Numbered from the stretch's first letter, positions 22,864 to 37,002 are shown. The stretch: 64,000 nt of DNA from Psoroptes ovis (GCA_002943765.1 PQWQ01000006.1:3348001-3412000), one strand, 5' to 3'. The notes: generated by a model not told the origin, from the letters alone. A program made the numbers and translations.

Positions 22864-25355
22864 TATTATTAATATATTTATATTTATATAAATATTAATA
22901 GCATGATAAAATAATTCAAATGCAACAAAAAAAGATGTTTTCTGTACGGTTCAAATATTTGTTTGTTAAAACAGCTAGAAAAAAATCTTAAAATCTTTTT
23001 TTTTATTTGTTTCCAATGATAAAAGCAATTGAACTTTTTTTTTTGATTTGGTGATTACCGAATTATTTTTAATGTTTTTCGATTCGATTTCGTATCGTGT
23101 TCTTTGTTTGAAAAATTTGTAATTCAAAATCATTGTTGTTTCATCATTTGCAATATTTGTTTTATTTTTCAAATATTATCAATGAAAATGAAATGGATCA
23201 TTTGTTTTTCAAAATAACAATACTAAATTGAATTTAAATTTGAATTCGATTCGATTTGAATTCATGTATGTTTGTTGTATATTCGTTGTTAAATTCAAAT
23301 TTTGTTTTCATATTATAATTGTTTTTTTCTCAGAATTTCAATGAAAGAAAATAATCGATTTCCATTTCATTTAACATTTTGCATTTGAGAAAAAAATATG
23401 TCAATTTTCATTTCCACTTTTGAATTAGAAAAATTTTAAATTCAAAACCTTTTAATAGAATATTTTCCAATGAAACATTTACGTGAGATTCTGTTTTCAT
23501 TTTCTTTCATTGAATATTTTATATCATTGTGATTGACAATCTATTAACATTTTTTTCCTGTCTCATTTACAAATGTGTAAATATTTACCTTTTATTTTTT
23601 TTTTTCACTGAACAATGATCATGAAATGATGTAATTGTTCAAATCGATCGATTATTATTGTTTGACATGCTAATATCAGTCCGGATGATCTTATACTATG
23701 AAATGAAAATAGAAACATGTCAAAAGATTGTTTGCTTTCGGGATGATCGAAAAAAGAGCTAGAAATAACCAGCACCCATCATAGAAAAAAGCAAGTATTG
23801 TGCTTCATTAATTAAATTGAATATTTTAATAAAAGAAAATGGCTCATAGAAATTATTCTTTCAAAATTCTTTTCGCCAAAGACAAATGATTTTCGAATTA
23901 TTAAAATATAAAAATGCTCCGAACTTTCCGAAATACAAGACAATGGCATTGGCATTTGTAGAATAATAGAAAGATTATGAAAAAAAAACTAATTGAATTG
24001 AATTTGAGTGTAAACTAGAAAAATATAAGAGACAAAAATTACTCTTTGACACGCTAATAATCATTTATAATGATTTTGATTATAAAAACAATTTTGAGCC
24101 CTAAATAATGAATATGATGACGAACAAACAAACACATAGGCACAACAAGCTGCATGTTTGTTTTATTTATTCATTTTTTCTTCTCTTCAAATGTCTTCAA
24201 ATTGCTTGAAATGAACAACCAAAAAATAAAAGGGTAAAAAATGAAAATTACGAATAAATAATTCTTGTTTTTCTTGTTTGCTTGTTTGTCGCAAACATTA
24301 ATATTCAAAATTGCCAGTAAAAAAAAATTGAATTTTTAATTTGAAAAAAATTTTCAAAATTCCTAATAATAATACGATAATAATAATGATATTGAAATTT
24401 GTATTTTCACATACGTTTCGATTGATTTCAAAATTGATTTCAGAATTGACAATTGCGTGGCAATAATTTCTTGTTATATTTATTCATTATTTTGTTTGTT
24501 TTTCATTATTTTCAATGCATTTTTTTGTTTCCATTCTTCCATTCCATATATTCATCATTAATGCGAAAAATTTCAATTGTGTTTACATTCTTAGTAATTA
24601 TTTGTTTCGTGTCATTTATTCATATTCTTACTGTTTTATTATTATTATCATTTTTTATTATCATTATAATATTCAAATTCTTAATGATTAAATGAAGATT
24701 AATTACTTTGTTGTCAAAAGTGGTAAAAATATTAATAATAATAAAAAAAAAGAAATACGGCACAATGAATTCAATGAAAACCTTAGTACAGCTAAGAAAA
24801 AACAATAAAAAAACAAAGTTCAACTTGTCATTTGAAAAATTACTGTCTGTTTAAATGATGAATCGATCATTATTATTACTATTTTTGTGTAATTTCTTTT
24901 CTGGTATGAATTTTTTTTCTTCTATTTGAAAGATTGATTGAATTTTTTCGTTTTTTCTTCCGTCTCATTTGATTCTATGGCTTTTTCTTATCTTTTGAGA
25001 ATAAAAAAAAAGAAAAAACAATAAGAATTTTCATCTTTTTTCTTTTGAATTCATGATTCATTGAGTTTTTTTGGTTGTTGACCATTGTAATAAATGAATT
25101 AAATATACATGAAAAGAATTCATATTGAATTTTTTGAATATTTTACCATAACAATTTTTTTTAATCAAGATTAATTTTCAATACCTTTTTTTCTGCTAAG
25201 CTGAATTGATAGTTATGCAAATAACATTCAAATGATAAATGTTCGTAGATGAATAATTGAGGACGAAAATTTAATTTCTAGTCGAATATTTATTTATATA
25301 AATATAGTTTCATCGAATTCAAAGTGAATAAAAGATAAAATATTATCAATAATTA
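22864..25355. other. Non-genic AT-rich sequence
   Basis: No supported gene. Poly-T and AAT/ATT runs throughout; short ORFs near 24.4-24.8 kb are composed almost entirely of Phe, Ile, Leu and Lys. Confidence 0.55.
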
Positions 25356-25748
25356 ATGTTATTGCATCGTCCAAACGATTCTGAATTCTTCCAAAAGAAA
25401 TTTGATATAAATTTTATAATTTTTTCGATCAATTCTGGAGAATTTATTTCTCAATCAATTATTGTTTATATTTTGGAGTTGGATTCAGCAAAAAAATTGT
25501 CCAAAATTGATGTCTTTTCAAATTCGAGAAGAAATTTGAAACTTTTCAATTGTTTTTTTGTTTTGAAATTTTCATTGTTTCCAGATGATTTTTCAAGTTT
25601 TGCTAGGAAATGTTTTTTCTCTAAAAAAAATGATGCATTGCGTGTATCATTCTCATATTTCATGCGAATAAAAATTATTATTAATATCAATAATTATCAT
25701 AAGTGCAGTAGCCGAAGTTTTCCTTTTTTAAGGAACATCGATTTTTAA
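25356..25748 (+). CDS. ORF of 130 codons, unknown
   Basis: A plus-strand ATG frame of 130 codons to TAA, with mixed composition including Asp, Glu, Ser and Arg (starts MLLHRPNDSEFFQKK). An antisense frame over 25466-25690 is also open, so strand choice is uncertain. No signal peptide, domain or clear splice site was identified. Confidence 0.22.
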   Translation: MLLHRPNDSEFFQKKFDINFIIFSINSGEFISQSIIVYILELDSAKKLSKIDVFSNSRRNLKLFNCFFVLKFSLFPDDFSSFARKCFFSKKNDALRVSFSYFMRIKIIININNYHKCSSRSFPFLRNIDF

Positions 25749-25929
25749 TATTAATTCAGTGAAAAACAAACAAACACAATTCTCTTGAATGAATGATGCT
25801 TTAAATTTGTATTGCGTGTTTCATTGATCCTCATTCAAATGAAAAATCTTGATCAAAAACAATTAAAAAACAAATAAAAAAATTTGAATAAATTAATTAA
25901 AACTATTCGATTAGGTCAATGTATTCGTT

Positions 25930-25953
25930 GATGATGATGATGATGATGATGAT
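25930..25953. repeat. (GAT)8 microsatellite
   Basis: Perfect GAT triplet run of eight units, one of the longest of many GAT/ATC runs in the window. Confidence 0.9.
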
Positions 25954-26127
25954 CATAGCCATATAGACGACTCTGAACAATGTTATTGTTTTTTATGATC
26001 ATCATTAATATTATTATTATTATGAATATGATCATCATTGATTGAATTATTTATCATCAATCAATTTCTTTCCAGTTATTTATTTGTTTTCTTATTAGAA
26101 ATGGGTAATTATTCTTTTGTTACCATT

Positions 26128-26128
<1 letters not shown>

Positions 26129-26158
<30 letters not shown>
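26129..26158. repeat. T30 homopolymer
   Basis: Uninterrupted run of about 30 T. No transposon ends or duplication flank it. Confidence 0.9.
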
Positions 26159-26159
<1 letters not shown>

Positions 26160-26984
26160 GAGATGATCATAAAAATAGCAATAATAACATCAAAATCAAT
26201 AATAATGTTTATTAATTATACCAATAACAAATACAAATAGAATTGAAAATGACCTAGAATGAACAAGTTTTTGCTTTGAAAAAAATAATAAAAATTCAAA
26301 TTCAATTCGACATGGCAGAGAAGGAATAAATGAATTGATTTATTACGCACTCTATTATTATCATCATCATCATCGCAGCCATTCCCATATTAAGATATTT
26401 ATGTTGTATTTTTATTATCATTTATTATTATTTATTCAATGTTCATTATGGGTTCGATGATGATGATGATAATAATAATAATATTCATTAATTGTTTATT
26501 TTTTTTGGCCATGATCATTGATCAATCGCATTGATAAAAATGAATTGTCATCATCATCATTTCAATTATTTCATTTTCATTATTCATCATGTCTGCTCGA
26601 ATGATCATTGAAATTGAAAAAAAAAATCAAGTGTATTCAAAGTATTTTAATTGAAGAATCATACGAGATGTTTTTGGTGCGTGTTTTTTCATTATGTAAT
26701 AATTTACTGTTGGAATATTTTCATCATTTCATTGAGAAACGTCTCATTCATCTTTCAAAAAAAAACCTGAATGTAAGAATTTGAAGAATGAATCAGTGCA
26801 CTCATGGAATTTCAAATTGAGAAATAAGAATCATACACAAATCATCATCATATCGCTTGGGGATTTTGCACTCATTTTTCCCGTTCGCTAGAATGAAATC
26901 TATGAATTTCATCAAAGAGAAGAGCGAAAAACACTAAGAATCCATTCACATGACAAAATCATATAAAGTAAAAGTAAAGCAAAA

Positions 26985-27289
26985 TTATAATTTCGATGAC
27001 AAAGTTTCTACGTATGTATGTGTATGTGTTTTGATATTTATCTGCCATGATAATTCTGGTACATTTTCTGGTGAATGAACTACACCACATAGATTCTGAT
27101 TTATATTCGTATTCGTTTCTTCCATATTTAGTTTTTCTATCCTTTCAAAATTTATTATAATATTATCATCATGATTATTATTATTATGAAATTCCCTAAT
27201 GATTATTGAATATGATGAAATCATTGAAACTCTTATGATGATTTTATTTTCGACTGTCGCTTTAGTTGATGTTGTTCTAGAAGTTGATG
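26985..27289 (-). CDS. Exon-like minus-strand frame, unknown
   Basis: On the minus strand an acceptor-like ACATTTTAG near 27291 is followed by an open frame to TAA at 26985-26987. It starts Ser/Thr-rich, passes through an Asn run coded by a GAT/AAT repeat, and ends in a mixed segment including CGVVHSPENVPELSW. An in-frame ATG exists at 27222-27224. No family recognised, and no matching upstream donor found. Confidence 0.18.
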
Positions 27290-29440
27290 ATAATCTAAAA
27301 TGTATTTATTTATCGATAAATGCATTATCATTATTATTATTATTATTGTTTTTATCCAAGGAAAAAATAAATAGCTTCGAATATTATCATTCAAGATGAA
27401 TCAATCTGATTTTTTGTTTTTGCTTTTGATGCATCAAGAATTAAAAGGATATTTCTTTTCGGAATATCAATTTTATTCATTATTGCTGTATATTTTTACT
27501 TTGTTTGGACATTTTCTCTACTTTTTTTTAGCTCTAAGACTGAATTAATGCAAGTGACAGCCGAAAATTCCACTTGGTCATACAATATTCGAAGAGTGAA
27601 TTGAAGCTTTCATAAATAAAGAATAAATTCTTGGAATGTAAACAACAAAGTAAAACCTTTTCCATCAAATATTTTGGTTCTCAAATTGAATAATAGCGAT
27701 TGATGCATATGAAATGAGTATGAAAAAAGCCAAGAAAGCTTTCAATATTCCTGCATAAATATTTGCGTAAACTGCATCAAAAACAAAGCACAAAAATAAT
27801 GATAATCGATAAATAATCAAATGTTTATTTATTCATATTATCATCAATATTACAATGTATTTACATTTTTTTCGATCATCTTTTGATACATAGGTTTTGT
27901 TTGTTTGTTGATGATGACGGTGATGGTAAAGTTACTTTGAAATTAAATGGTTTTTTTTGCATATAATTTTGTTTGTTCTCGTTTGTTTATAGATTTTTTC
28001 CATATTGATTATTCTGAAGGTTCTTTGAGAAATAAGAAAATAAATTGCAAAAATGTGTCAAATTGAATATTCATCCAAGTTCCGGACGATGAAAGATATT
28101 CAAATAAATTCAAATTCATATGCTTTGACACGTGATTTAATTTGAATTTTTTCCGATTTTTTTCACGAATTTTATTTTGCTTTTGCATCCATTTAATTTT
28201 CTCGAAATTGTTATTCGTTACACAGCACATCAAATAGTTGATAATAATTGTAATTATTTTCAAATTTATTAAAAAGTTATGACTATTTCAACTTTTTCAT
28301 AAATAATTCATAATGAAGCAATTGAAATTCACAAATTTTTTCTTCTCAAAACGAAAAATTCTTGATTCAATTTGAATTAACAACATGCACACAGAGTAAG
28401 ATTTGAATTTGATTGCATAAATAAAAATACTTTCACAATTTTTAAATACCGGACAATAATCTCAATTTTTTTTCTCATTCAAAAAGTTAATTGAACCATC
28501 TGGTTTTTCATACTCTATTTACATGGAAATTTTGTTTGTTTCAAGATCTAATCATCAGAATATTTTGTCCATTTTTATTTGGCGTCAGCAGCTGTGTGAT
28601 TATCAATCGAGAGTATATAAAGTATTTTGATAGAATCGATAGAATTGAATTTCATTATTTTCATTTTCTATTCAAATACTATGGATTTGTTGTTGTGTTA
28701 TTAGTACCATTATTATTTAGTTTTTGTTCATCTGAAAATTTGCTGAAATTTTCGTTTTGCTTTTCGTTCATCATCATCATCATCATCCGCATCATGATGC
28801 ATTTGAAATGAAACTTTTTTTTCCTTCCATCTTCATCCATATTAAAATATCGATTGATCCATACGAAAAAAAAAAATTTTTTCTCTCAAAAATAAAATGT
28901 AATTCGGAAATGCGTGTGTGTGCAGCACGTATTCTCACATCAATGATTTCGATCATTTTATTTCTTTATTTCACTCGTATTTTAGAATATTACTGCTGAC
29001 CATTGGTCATTCATTTTTCAATACAGTCAATAATAATATCTGTTAATCATTTTGTATTTATGCCATTTTATTTTTCTGAATGATAATTTGTTTATTTCCA
29101 TTGATTGCTTACAATGCGTTTGCCTTTTTTTGCGTTTCTTTTTTCACTTCATTATAATCTTTCAAAATGAGCATTACTTATGTTACATTGAATAGAGATG
29201 AAATAAAGATTGAATCTAGTTATTGGTTCCATAATCATCATCAACATCATCATTATTATTCCTATAATTTCATGTATCCATTGGACCAGTAAATAATGTT
29301 TTTGCCAGCAAAAAGAAGAAAAAATTTGATGACTGACACAATATTAAATAAGAATAAATACAATTTCATTTTTGAAATTCCAAATTATTTTACGGATTTA
29401 TTTTTACATTTAATGTTGATGATTATGTGATGTTATATTA

Positions 29441-29459
29441 TTGTTGTTGTTGTTGTTGT
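29441..29459. repeat. (TTG)6 microsatellite
   Basis: TTG triplet run of six units plus one base. Confidence 0.85.
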
Positions 29460-31005
29460 CGCTGACCGATAGCTTTGTATGTGTTTGAACAAACATTGAA
29501 ACAATTGTCAAAGCCAATGAAATGAAACAAAAAATTTCAATTTTCACTTTGAATAAATTTTTTCCTCCTTCTGCTTCGTATTGGCGCTGGTTTGGTCCAT
29601 TTTCAATTTTAAATCATTTTTTTTCTGGACATTTTTTTCAAAATGCTTAAAGGTTAAAATTATTATTATTATTATCATCATTATTTTTTATTTGGATAGA
29701 ATGAATTTTTTTTATTTTCCTCATTTCTTTTAAATTGAAAAATTCTGAAAATCTGATTAAAGTTCTTATTATATAATATTTGAAAATTTATTTCCATTTT
29801 TTTCTACTTTATCATTGAAAATACATTTTCAATCCAGAATAAAATAACGCTTCATTCATTGTATGTTACCATCAATATAAAATACTTAATTCATTTTTCG
29901 TGACCGTACATAGTTTTAAAAAGAGAAAATAAAGTGATAAAATAAAAAATCCATGTTGATTTAAAAAAAAAATTCTTTTAGATGCTCATTCATTTTTTCG
30001 TATTATTTTTATAATGAAATAATAAAATAAAATTGAAAATTGTCACCATTTTTTATTGGTCGAAATAAATGAAAAACGAAAAAAAATGAAATCAAGAAAA
30101 TGTATGCATGATTTACTGTGATTGTCTTTTTTTTAAAGCGTGTGCTCGTTCGTATATAAATATTAAACAAATAAAACTAATATTATAAATGTTATAAATT
30201 TTCATTTTATCATTATTATTATTATTATGATTATGATGTGATAAACATGCATTGGTCAAATTGCATCTTTGAAAGCAATTTAAATTTTTTTTTTCATTTT
30301 ATTCTTGTGACAATCAAAATAAGAATTTATTCCTTTATTCATTTTATTATTACCACTATATTCTCTATCATGATTCATCTGCATTGCAGATGTAATTATT
30401 CTCAGGTCACAAATGTGAAAAAAATGGAATAGAAATAAATTCCAATTTTGTGTTTTTTTTTATTTTGCATTTTTTCAAATTTGTTTATTTCCCATATATT
30501 ATAAATATGAATTTATTCGTTTTCTTTCATGAAGTTTCTTCTACGACCACAATTACGATCAATAATCATAATATTTTTGTTGTTTATTCATTTGTTTGTG
30601 TGTTGTATTCTATAAATGAAAACAACGTTTGATAAAATATGAAATTTTTCGATCATCAGAGAAGAATGAAAGAATTATGAAAAATTTCGTGTTAATTTTG
30701 AGTAAATTTTCGGTCCATTTTTCAGTGAAATTCTTCTTCACCCAGAGTATGGATTCTTCCATTCGCAATATACATTCATATATTCACCATTCAAAAACAA
30801 TAAATCATATTTATCAAAGTTAACTATTCTCTTCAGTGTTAATAATAATAAAAATAATAATGAAAATCGAGTGGGACGCAAGCGAAATAGAGTGTGCTTG
30901 AAATGAATGAAGACCTTAAAAACATATTTTTCAAGTTGGATATGTTTTTATTTTTATTAATAAATGAATAAATATGAATAAAAAGTGAAAATTATTGAAT
31001 AGATT

Positions 31006-31067
31006 TCATTCATTCATTGCATCATATAAAGATTTGCACCAATTTTTAGTACGTGGTTCGTTCACAT
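31006..31067 (-). CDS. Possible short terminal exon, unknown
   Basis: A minus-strand acceptor-like TGTCAAAG precedes 62 nt that read VNEPRTKNWCKSLYDAMNE then TGA, with an AATAAA about 60 nt further on. The composition is protein-like, but the exon is very short and the acceptor moderate. A possible first exon lies far upstream at 34249-34321 (ATG, then donor GTAAGA) in compatible phase; that link is speculative. Confidence 0.15.
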
Positions 31068-32043
31068 CTTTGACAGCATCGAAAATATTTTAACTATTGC
31101 TGCTGTATTTTCAATAATATAATTGTCATCATCAACAATTAATACATAATGCAAATATCCGACAAAATACAATGGTGAAGAAATAGAGAGAAAACAAAAA
31201 CACTTTCAATAGCGATAACAATAATCAATCTTTTCAAATTCAATTCAATTCAACGAAGACAAATCCTTCACCATAAATTTGAACAATATGTGGGAGATTC
31301 CAAATATTTTGGATTTCCGGAATTATTATTGTTATACTAATTTCAATTCAAAATCACAAAATCAGTGTGATTATCATTGATTCATTCATTGATGACAATA
31401 ATAATTCATTATCGCTGATAATAATAATAATGAAAATAAAACAATATATGAACAAAACGAAATCAATTCAATAATCTCCTTCAATTTCGATTATCATGAT
31501 TTCCGTTTGAATAAACTCTTTATCATTGTTATTGTCATTGATATCGACAATAACAACAATAAAATAATCAATACAAAAATATGTATTGAATTTTTCCATA
31601 TATAAAAGTAATGATTATGCTAGATTATGATAATAAATTTCATCTCACAAGTATTTGAATGAGAATTTTTCTTTTCTCTTCTCAATCAATAATGAATTCA
31701 TCATCATTATCATCATTGAAAAATAAAATATGATGCTATTGTCGAATTCTTAATAACAAAGTTATTTATTTATTTATTACTTTTATTTATTTTGTTTATA
31801 ATAAAGCAAAACTTTATTATTATTTTTATTGTCATCTTTTTTTGGGTGTTTGTTTCATTCATTCATTCATTCATTCAATTTAGCTTACGATTGCCAATAT
31901 TTTTCATTGTTATTCAATTGATACAATTGAATAAATATAAATTGAATTTCTTGTCATTTCATTTCATTTTCCTGATAACAAACTTTTGTATTTGAATTCA
32001 TTATAAATTTTTTTTTGTTGTCATTTCATCAATGATATAAAAA

Positions 32044-32044
<1 letters not shown>

Positions 32045-32080
<36 letters not shown>

Positions 32081-32089
32081 AAGAGCCAA
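32045..32089. repeat. A45 homopolymer
   Basis: Uninterrupted run of about 45 A, the longest homopolymer in the window. A retroposon tail was considered, but no insert body or target duplication is visible next to it. Confidence 0.9.
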
Positions 32090-32592
32090 ATTGAAACGAT
32101 GAACTTTATTTTTATGGTTTCAAGCTGGCGCAATCTTTAGTAATGAAAATATTGTATTTAAAAAAAATTGTCAGCAAGCTTTAATTGTATTTGCTTCTAT
32201 GATTTGTGATTATTTTTTCAAAAAAAAATATATCACAAATACAAACATACGCATCGAATAGGAAAAAAGTCTCAAGAGTTTTATCCCAAATTTTTTCATT
32301 TTACACACACAGACAAATTGTAAAGAAAATAATGCAAAAATGAAAATACAAAAAAAATTAAACTAAAACTAATAGTCTAAAAACTAAACGAAGCACATTA
32401 TTCGTTGTTTGACAAATAATAGAAAAAATGAAATAATTCAATTTGCACGGATTTCACTTGCGAAACAAGAGGGAACATGACAAAGATGAAAAAACTCAGA
32501 TATTTCCGATCATTTTTTTTTCGCTTGCTAGATGTTTTATATTCGACAATATGTGTATATTTTGTCACACAGTTGCCTGTCACAATTGTATT

Positions 32593-32608
32593 TGTGTGTG
32601 TGTGTGTG
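32593..32608. repeat. (TG)8 microsatellite
   Basis: Perfect TG run of eight units, with a second identical-length run about 100 bp downstream. Confidence 0.9.
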
Positions 32609-32708
32609 TCTAAGTTCACATTCATAACCAATTTTCATGGATCAATCAAAACCAATATTGCACCTTACTTTTTTTTTGTTATTCGGATAAATTGTGTTTG
32701 TATTTGTA

Positions 32709-32724
32709 TGTGTGTGTGTGTGTG
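32709..32724. repeat. (TG)8 microsatellite
   Basis: Second TG run of eight units in this 130-bp interval. Confidence 0.9.
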
Positions 32725-34133
32725 TTATGTGAATGAATACAATCGAATATTACAATTGAAAAGTTTTATTTGTCGAAAATAATATTTATTTATCACAGGA
32801 ATATATATTTTTGGTAGCACATGTTCATCATCATCATTGTGTTTACGGTTTATATCTCAATTAGACAACATGCTAAATATAAAAGTTTATATTATTATTA
32901 TTATTTTTTCATTTTCAAACAAACAAATGGATCAAAATATCATCAATTCATGGATCAATTCATGAATTATTCTTATTATTATGCAATAATATTGCCCCCA
33001 AGAATAGGCTGTAAAATTGAAATGAAAATATACAGATGTTTTAAATGTTCAAAATTCTAAGGTTTTCTCTTTTCATTTTTTTGTTGTTAAAATTGATAGA
33101 AAATAATTTATTATTCGAAAATTTGGCAAATTTCACATAGATTGAACAACTGTGTTATATTTGGGGGAAATTTTTTCCTCATTTCTGAAATCCAACAATG
33201 AAATGAAAAAAAAGAATCTAACCATTTGAGGATTAATCCCAATATCAAGATTTAATTACTTAAATCAACAATCGATAATCAATCAAATACAAAACAATGA
33301 TGCAAACATATTTCTATATTTGTTTTTGTCCAATGCTGCTTTCTGTCAAAAGCATTTGAATATCATAATTTATTTATTTTTGCCAAAAAAAGTGAATTTA
33401 TTTGTCAAAATGATTTCATTTGAATTTCAAATTTCTGGCCGAAATATTCTCCTCGATTTCTCTGCTACAAAAAAAATGCATCAGAAATTTCCAAAAAATT
33501 TGAAAAATGTTTCAAAAAAAGTTTAAAAATTCATAATTTTTTGAACATTTTGGAAATGAATGACCGTTTAATTAAACTTGACAAATATGTGTTTGCTTGA
33601 AAATAAATTTGTTCATTTTGACAAATTTTCGCAAATTCTTTCGAAATAAATGAATAAATGAACGAATGAATGAATGCATGAAAATAAAATCTTATTCGTT
33701 TCAAAAATTGTTAAATAAACAAACAGTTTTTGGCAGTTATTCTGCAGAATTTCGGTTTATTCCAAATATTAAAATACATGAAAACTATTCACATTGTCAA
33801 CAATTTCTTTTCGATGCTGTTTATTTCTGTTGTTGTGTTCAGACACCATCACCATCATTCAATGATGATTTTTAATTCTGTGATGATGAAATGAACGGAA
33901 ATATATGCCTTCGAGCGAAATTAGAATGTTTAGTTACAAATATAATAACGAAAAAAAAGCAAAAACATTTAAACATATACATAGAAACGATACAAAATTT
34001 TGTCTTTTTGTTGTTGATGGATGTGTTGAATGTTTAAGAAAAAAAAATTCATACACTTTGATTTCCTGACAAATTTAGCATCGAAGAGTAAAAAAGAATG
34101 AATGAAGAAATTCAAATTAATACCATAGTCAAT

Positions 34134-34154
34134 GTTGTTGTTGTTGTTGTTGTT
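34134..34154. repeat. (GTT)7 microsatellite
   Basis: Perfect GTT triplet run of seven units. Confidence 0.9.
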
Positions 34155-36419
34155 ATTTTATCAATTTTTACTTCCATTATTATTATTCCTGCAATTCGAT
34201 GCGATTGACATTGATTTTTCCTTTTTCTTTTTCGTTTTCGTTTCTTACAATTATTAAATGCAAAAATTGTTTCCGTTATTTTAAAGAATGATAGCCATCG
34301 GGCAAAATTTGTTTCGATCATTGAATGGTATAAAAATAATAATTAAGATGTAAAAAAATATCGAAAAATTACACAAATCGAATACACAAAATTTGAATAA
34401 GAAATTTCAAAATTCAAAGTTATTCAAAGAATTTTATTTCTTTGCTTTGAATGTTAAGAAAAGAAAAATTGTCTTCGATAAATTTACATTCAAGAAAATT
34501 CATTGAAATTTTCAAAGGAAAAAACTCATTTCAAAATGAACAAAATAAAAAAATCAAATTGAAAGTTTTACGAACAACAACAACATAAAAAAAATCAAAC
34601 TTCCTTTCAGATTTTTTAGATTATTCAAGGTTTTATTTTTTATTCTTTTCTCCTAGTTTTTTACAAATTCTGTAAATCTGATTTTATTATTCTCAAAAAG
34701 AATAAGAATAAGAATACGAAAAAAATAAGTTTAAGGAAATTTAGTTTGAAATTGAATTCAAAAAATGCTAAACAATAAACTCAATTGAATGTTTCGTGGA
34801 AAATATAATAAATTTTCTTCATTCTACTTTTTTCAACGAGAAATACTGAATTTGAAAAACTCTGAATTCAAAATTATATTATCCAATAGCAACCATAGAA
34901 AAAAATTCTTCATATTTGTTTTCATTTTCTATTCAATTCTGCTCCGTATTTTTTCCATAGAAATGATGAATAATATTAAAAATAATAATTCAACTTGAAT
35001 TTCGGAATTTTTTTCGTTTTCCTTATACATGCAGATATTCAATATTATGAATTTATTCTGTTTCTTTCATCTACTAATATCTACTTGGAATAAATTTCAA
35101 TATATTCAACATTCAAAAATAACAACAACAAAAGACAAGCAAAATAATAATTTCAACAACCGGATTTTTTTTTCTCATTTCTATGGAATGTGCCAAAGAT
35201 GTTTACTTTGAAGCAATGAAAGCACTGCGAAAATAAAAAATTTATTCATCAAAAGAAAATTTTTTGGTACAAAATTCATTCGTTGAGAATTTTATTTTCG
35301 TTGCTGTTGTTGTCAATGAATAATTTCATTGAATTTAAATTTTTCAAATTTTGCTCGGCATAAAAACTTTTAACACAACAAAACAACATTGCATTTCAAT
35401 GCGATCAACATATTCTTAGCCATTTATTTTCGCTATTCTTCACACGTAAATGATGAACTCGTTTTTTTTCGGTTGAAAAAATGAATTTAATATTGTTCAT
35501 CACTTTTAATTTCGGTTAAAAATGAAAGAGTTTCATTTTTGAGCTTTTAAATGCTTCATGAACATGCATTGCTATGCATTATTGACGATTTAAATCCTTC
35601 AATGAATTATTATTGATATTGAGTGAAATGAATGCGAAATTTCAAGCAGATTAAAAGTGATAAAAGTCAAGTTAGTTAATAATTTTCGTTCTTTGATAAT
35701 TTTTGCGCCACAGATCAAGTAGAATTTAGAGACAATTCTCTTAATTTTAGCCATCTGATAATTCAATGAAGATGTAACAATATCCACTTCATCATAATAG
35801 AGAAAATGAATGAAAATAAAATGAATAATTTCAAAAGAATTTGATCAAGTAAAAAATTGAAATTGAATCGATTCCAAATAAAAGCTAGAAATTCAAAGTA
35901 AATGAATTTAATTTTCATTAATAAGAGAATGGAACCGAGAAAAAAACCAGGTTATATCAACATTATTTTGATTGATTTTCTTCTTCACTTTTTTTTCGTT
36001 TAATTCAATTGAAAATCAATTCATTTTCAAATGAATAATTTTTTTTTATTTTCCTCTCAATATTTATTTTATTTTATTTATTTTCCCTTTTATTTTCACT
36101 TCATTTTCACCGTGCTTCCGAAGTGATGATGGCAAGAATTTTTCTCCTCACAACACTAACAATGTATTAGTTTGTTTTTACGCCCCGTAAAAAATTACCA
36201 TCATTTCAATTTATTATTATTATTATTAAACACACATATGTCACGTTTGAGAATGATATTGAAAAGAAAGAAATAAAAAATTGTTTTATCTATTTTATAT
36301 GGTCGTTGTTTGTATGTTAGTTTATTTATTGGTGTTTGTGTTGGTTCAATTTGATTGAATTGAATTCAAATTTTTTTTATACTTTATAACTTGTCTATAT
36401 TTAGGATGTTTATTTGCAG

Positions 36420-36659
36420 AATTCTTCTACATTTATAATTTATTTTCATTCAGTAGAATTTTCAAATAAAAAAAGGAAAAGAAACGTGCATCTATCGATT
36501 TCATATCAAATTCTTTTGTATTTGAGACTTGAGAATTGTTGTGAATCACTCGATTCAATCGAAATGAATAGCAATCAGCACACAAGTAATAGTGTTGAAT
36601 GTAAAAACTCTTTACATCAATTGAAATTTTTATTTCCATTTTTTTCCATTCTGTTGTAA
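36420..36659 (+). CDS. Possible terminal exon, 79 residues, unknown
   Basis: A good plus-strand acceptor (ATGTTTATTTGCAG) is followed directly by 79 open codons and TAA. The middle is hydrophilic and mixed (LENCCESLDSIEMNSNQH); the end is hydrophobic. An antisense frame is also open. No upstream donor in matching phase was identified. Confidence 0.2.
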   Translation, partial: NSSTFIIYFHSVEFSNKKRKRNVHLSISYQILLYLRLENCCESLDSIEMNSNQHTSNSVECKNSLHQLKFLFPFFSILL

Positions 36660-36693
36660 CTTGTACTGAATTTGAAAATGGAAATTGAAACGA

Positions 36694-37002
36694 ATGAAAT
36701 TCCATTCCATTTCTATGATGAATGATTACTTATTTGTTTGTTTTTTTTTTGTATTTTTATTGGCGTTAATATCATTATTATTCTTCGAGAAAAGATTCAT
36801 CTATTACTCGAAATTCGTTTGGTCCAAATGTGTTTGCCTAAGAAATTTTCCTTTATTTTTTATTAAATTATGGCTTTTATTCTTATTTTCACTCGCGATT
36901 CTGGTAGAATATAAGAAAAAACCTCGGAATTCATCGATTCTCGACATCAAATTGACATGTTTTTTTTCGTTTGTTTTTTTGTATTCATTACTGTGCGAAT
37001 AA
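36694..37002 (+). CDS. ORF of 102 codons with three hydrophobic segments, unknown
   Basis: An ATG frame of 102 codons to TAA, 34 bp after the previous candidate but in another frame. It has three strongly hydrophobic stretches separated by short charged loops, the pattern of a small multi-pass membrane protein. The coding strand is T-rich, which favours chance hydrophobic ORFs. Confidence 0.17.
   Translation: MKFHSISMMNDYLFVCFFFVFLLALISLLFFEKRFIYYSKFVWSKCVCLRNFPLFFIKLWLLFLFSLAILVEYKKKPRNSSILDIKLTCFFSFVFLYSLLCE

Larger units (their letters stand above)
25749..36419. other. Long non-genic AT-rich tract with many microsatellites
   Basis: More than 10 kb without a convincing gene. It contains the T30 and A45 homopolymers, a (GAT)8 run, two (TG)8 runs at 32.6-32.7 kb, GTT runs at 29.4 and 34.1 kb, and ATTC repeats near 31857-31880. 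Exon-like islands at 26985-27289 and 31006-31067 are listed separately. The ORFs at 28.5-28.9 kb and 32.4-33.5 kb look like chance frames. Confidence 0.5.

Noticed and set aside
32045..32089. A45 as the tail of a processed retroposon or SINE
   Set aside because: No gene-like or SINE-like body and no flanking target duplication could be seen on either side.
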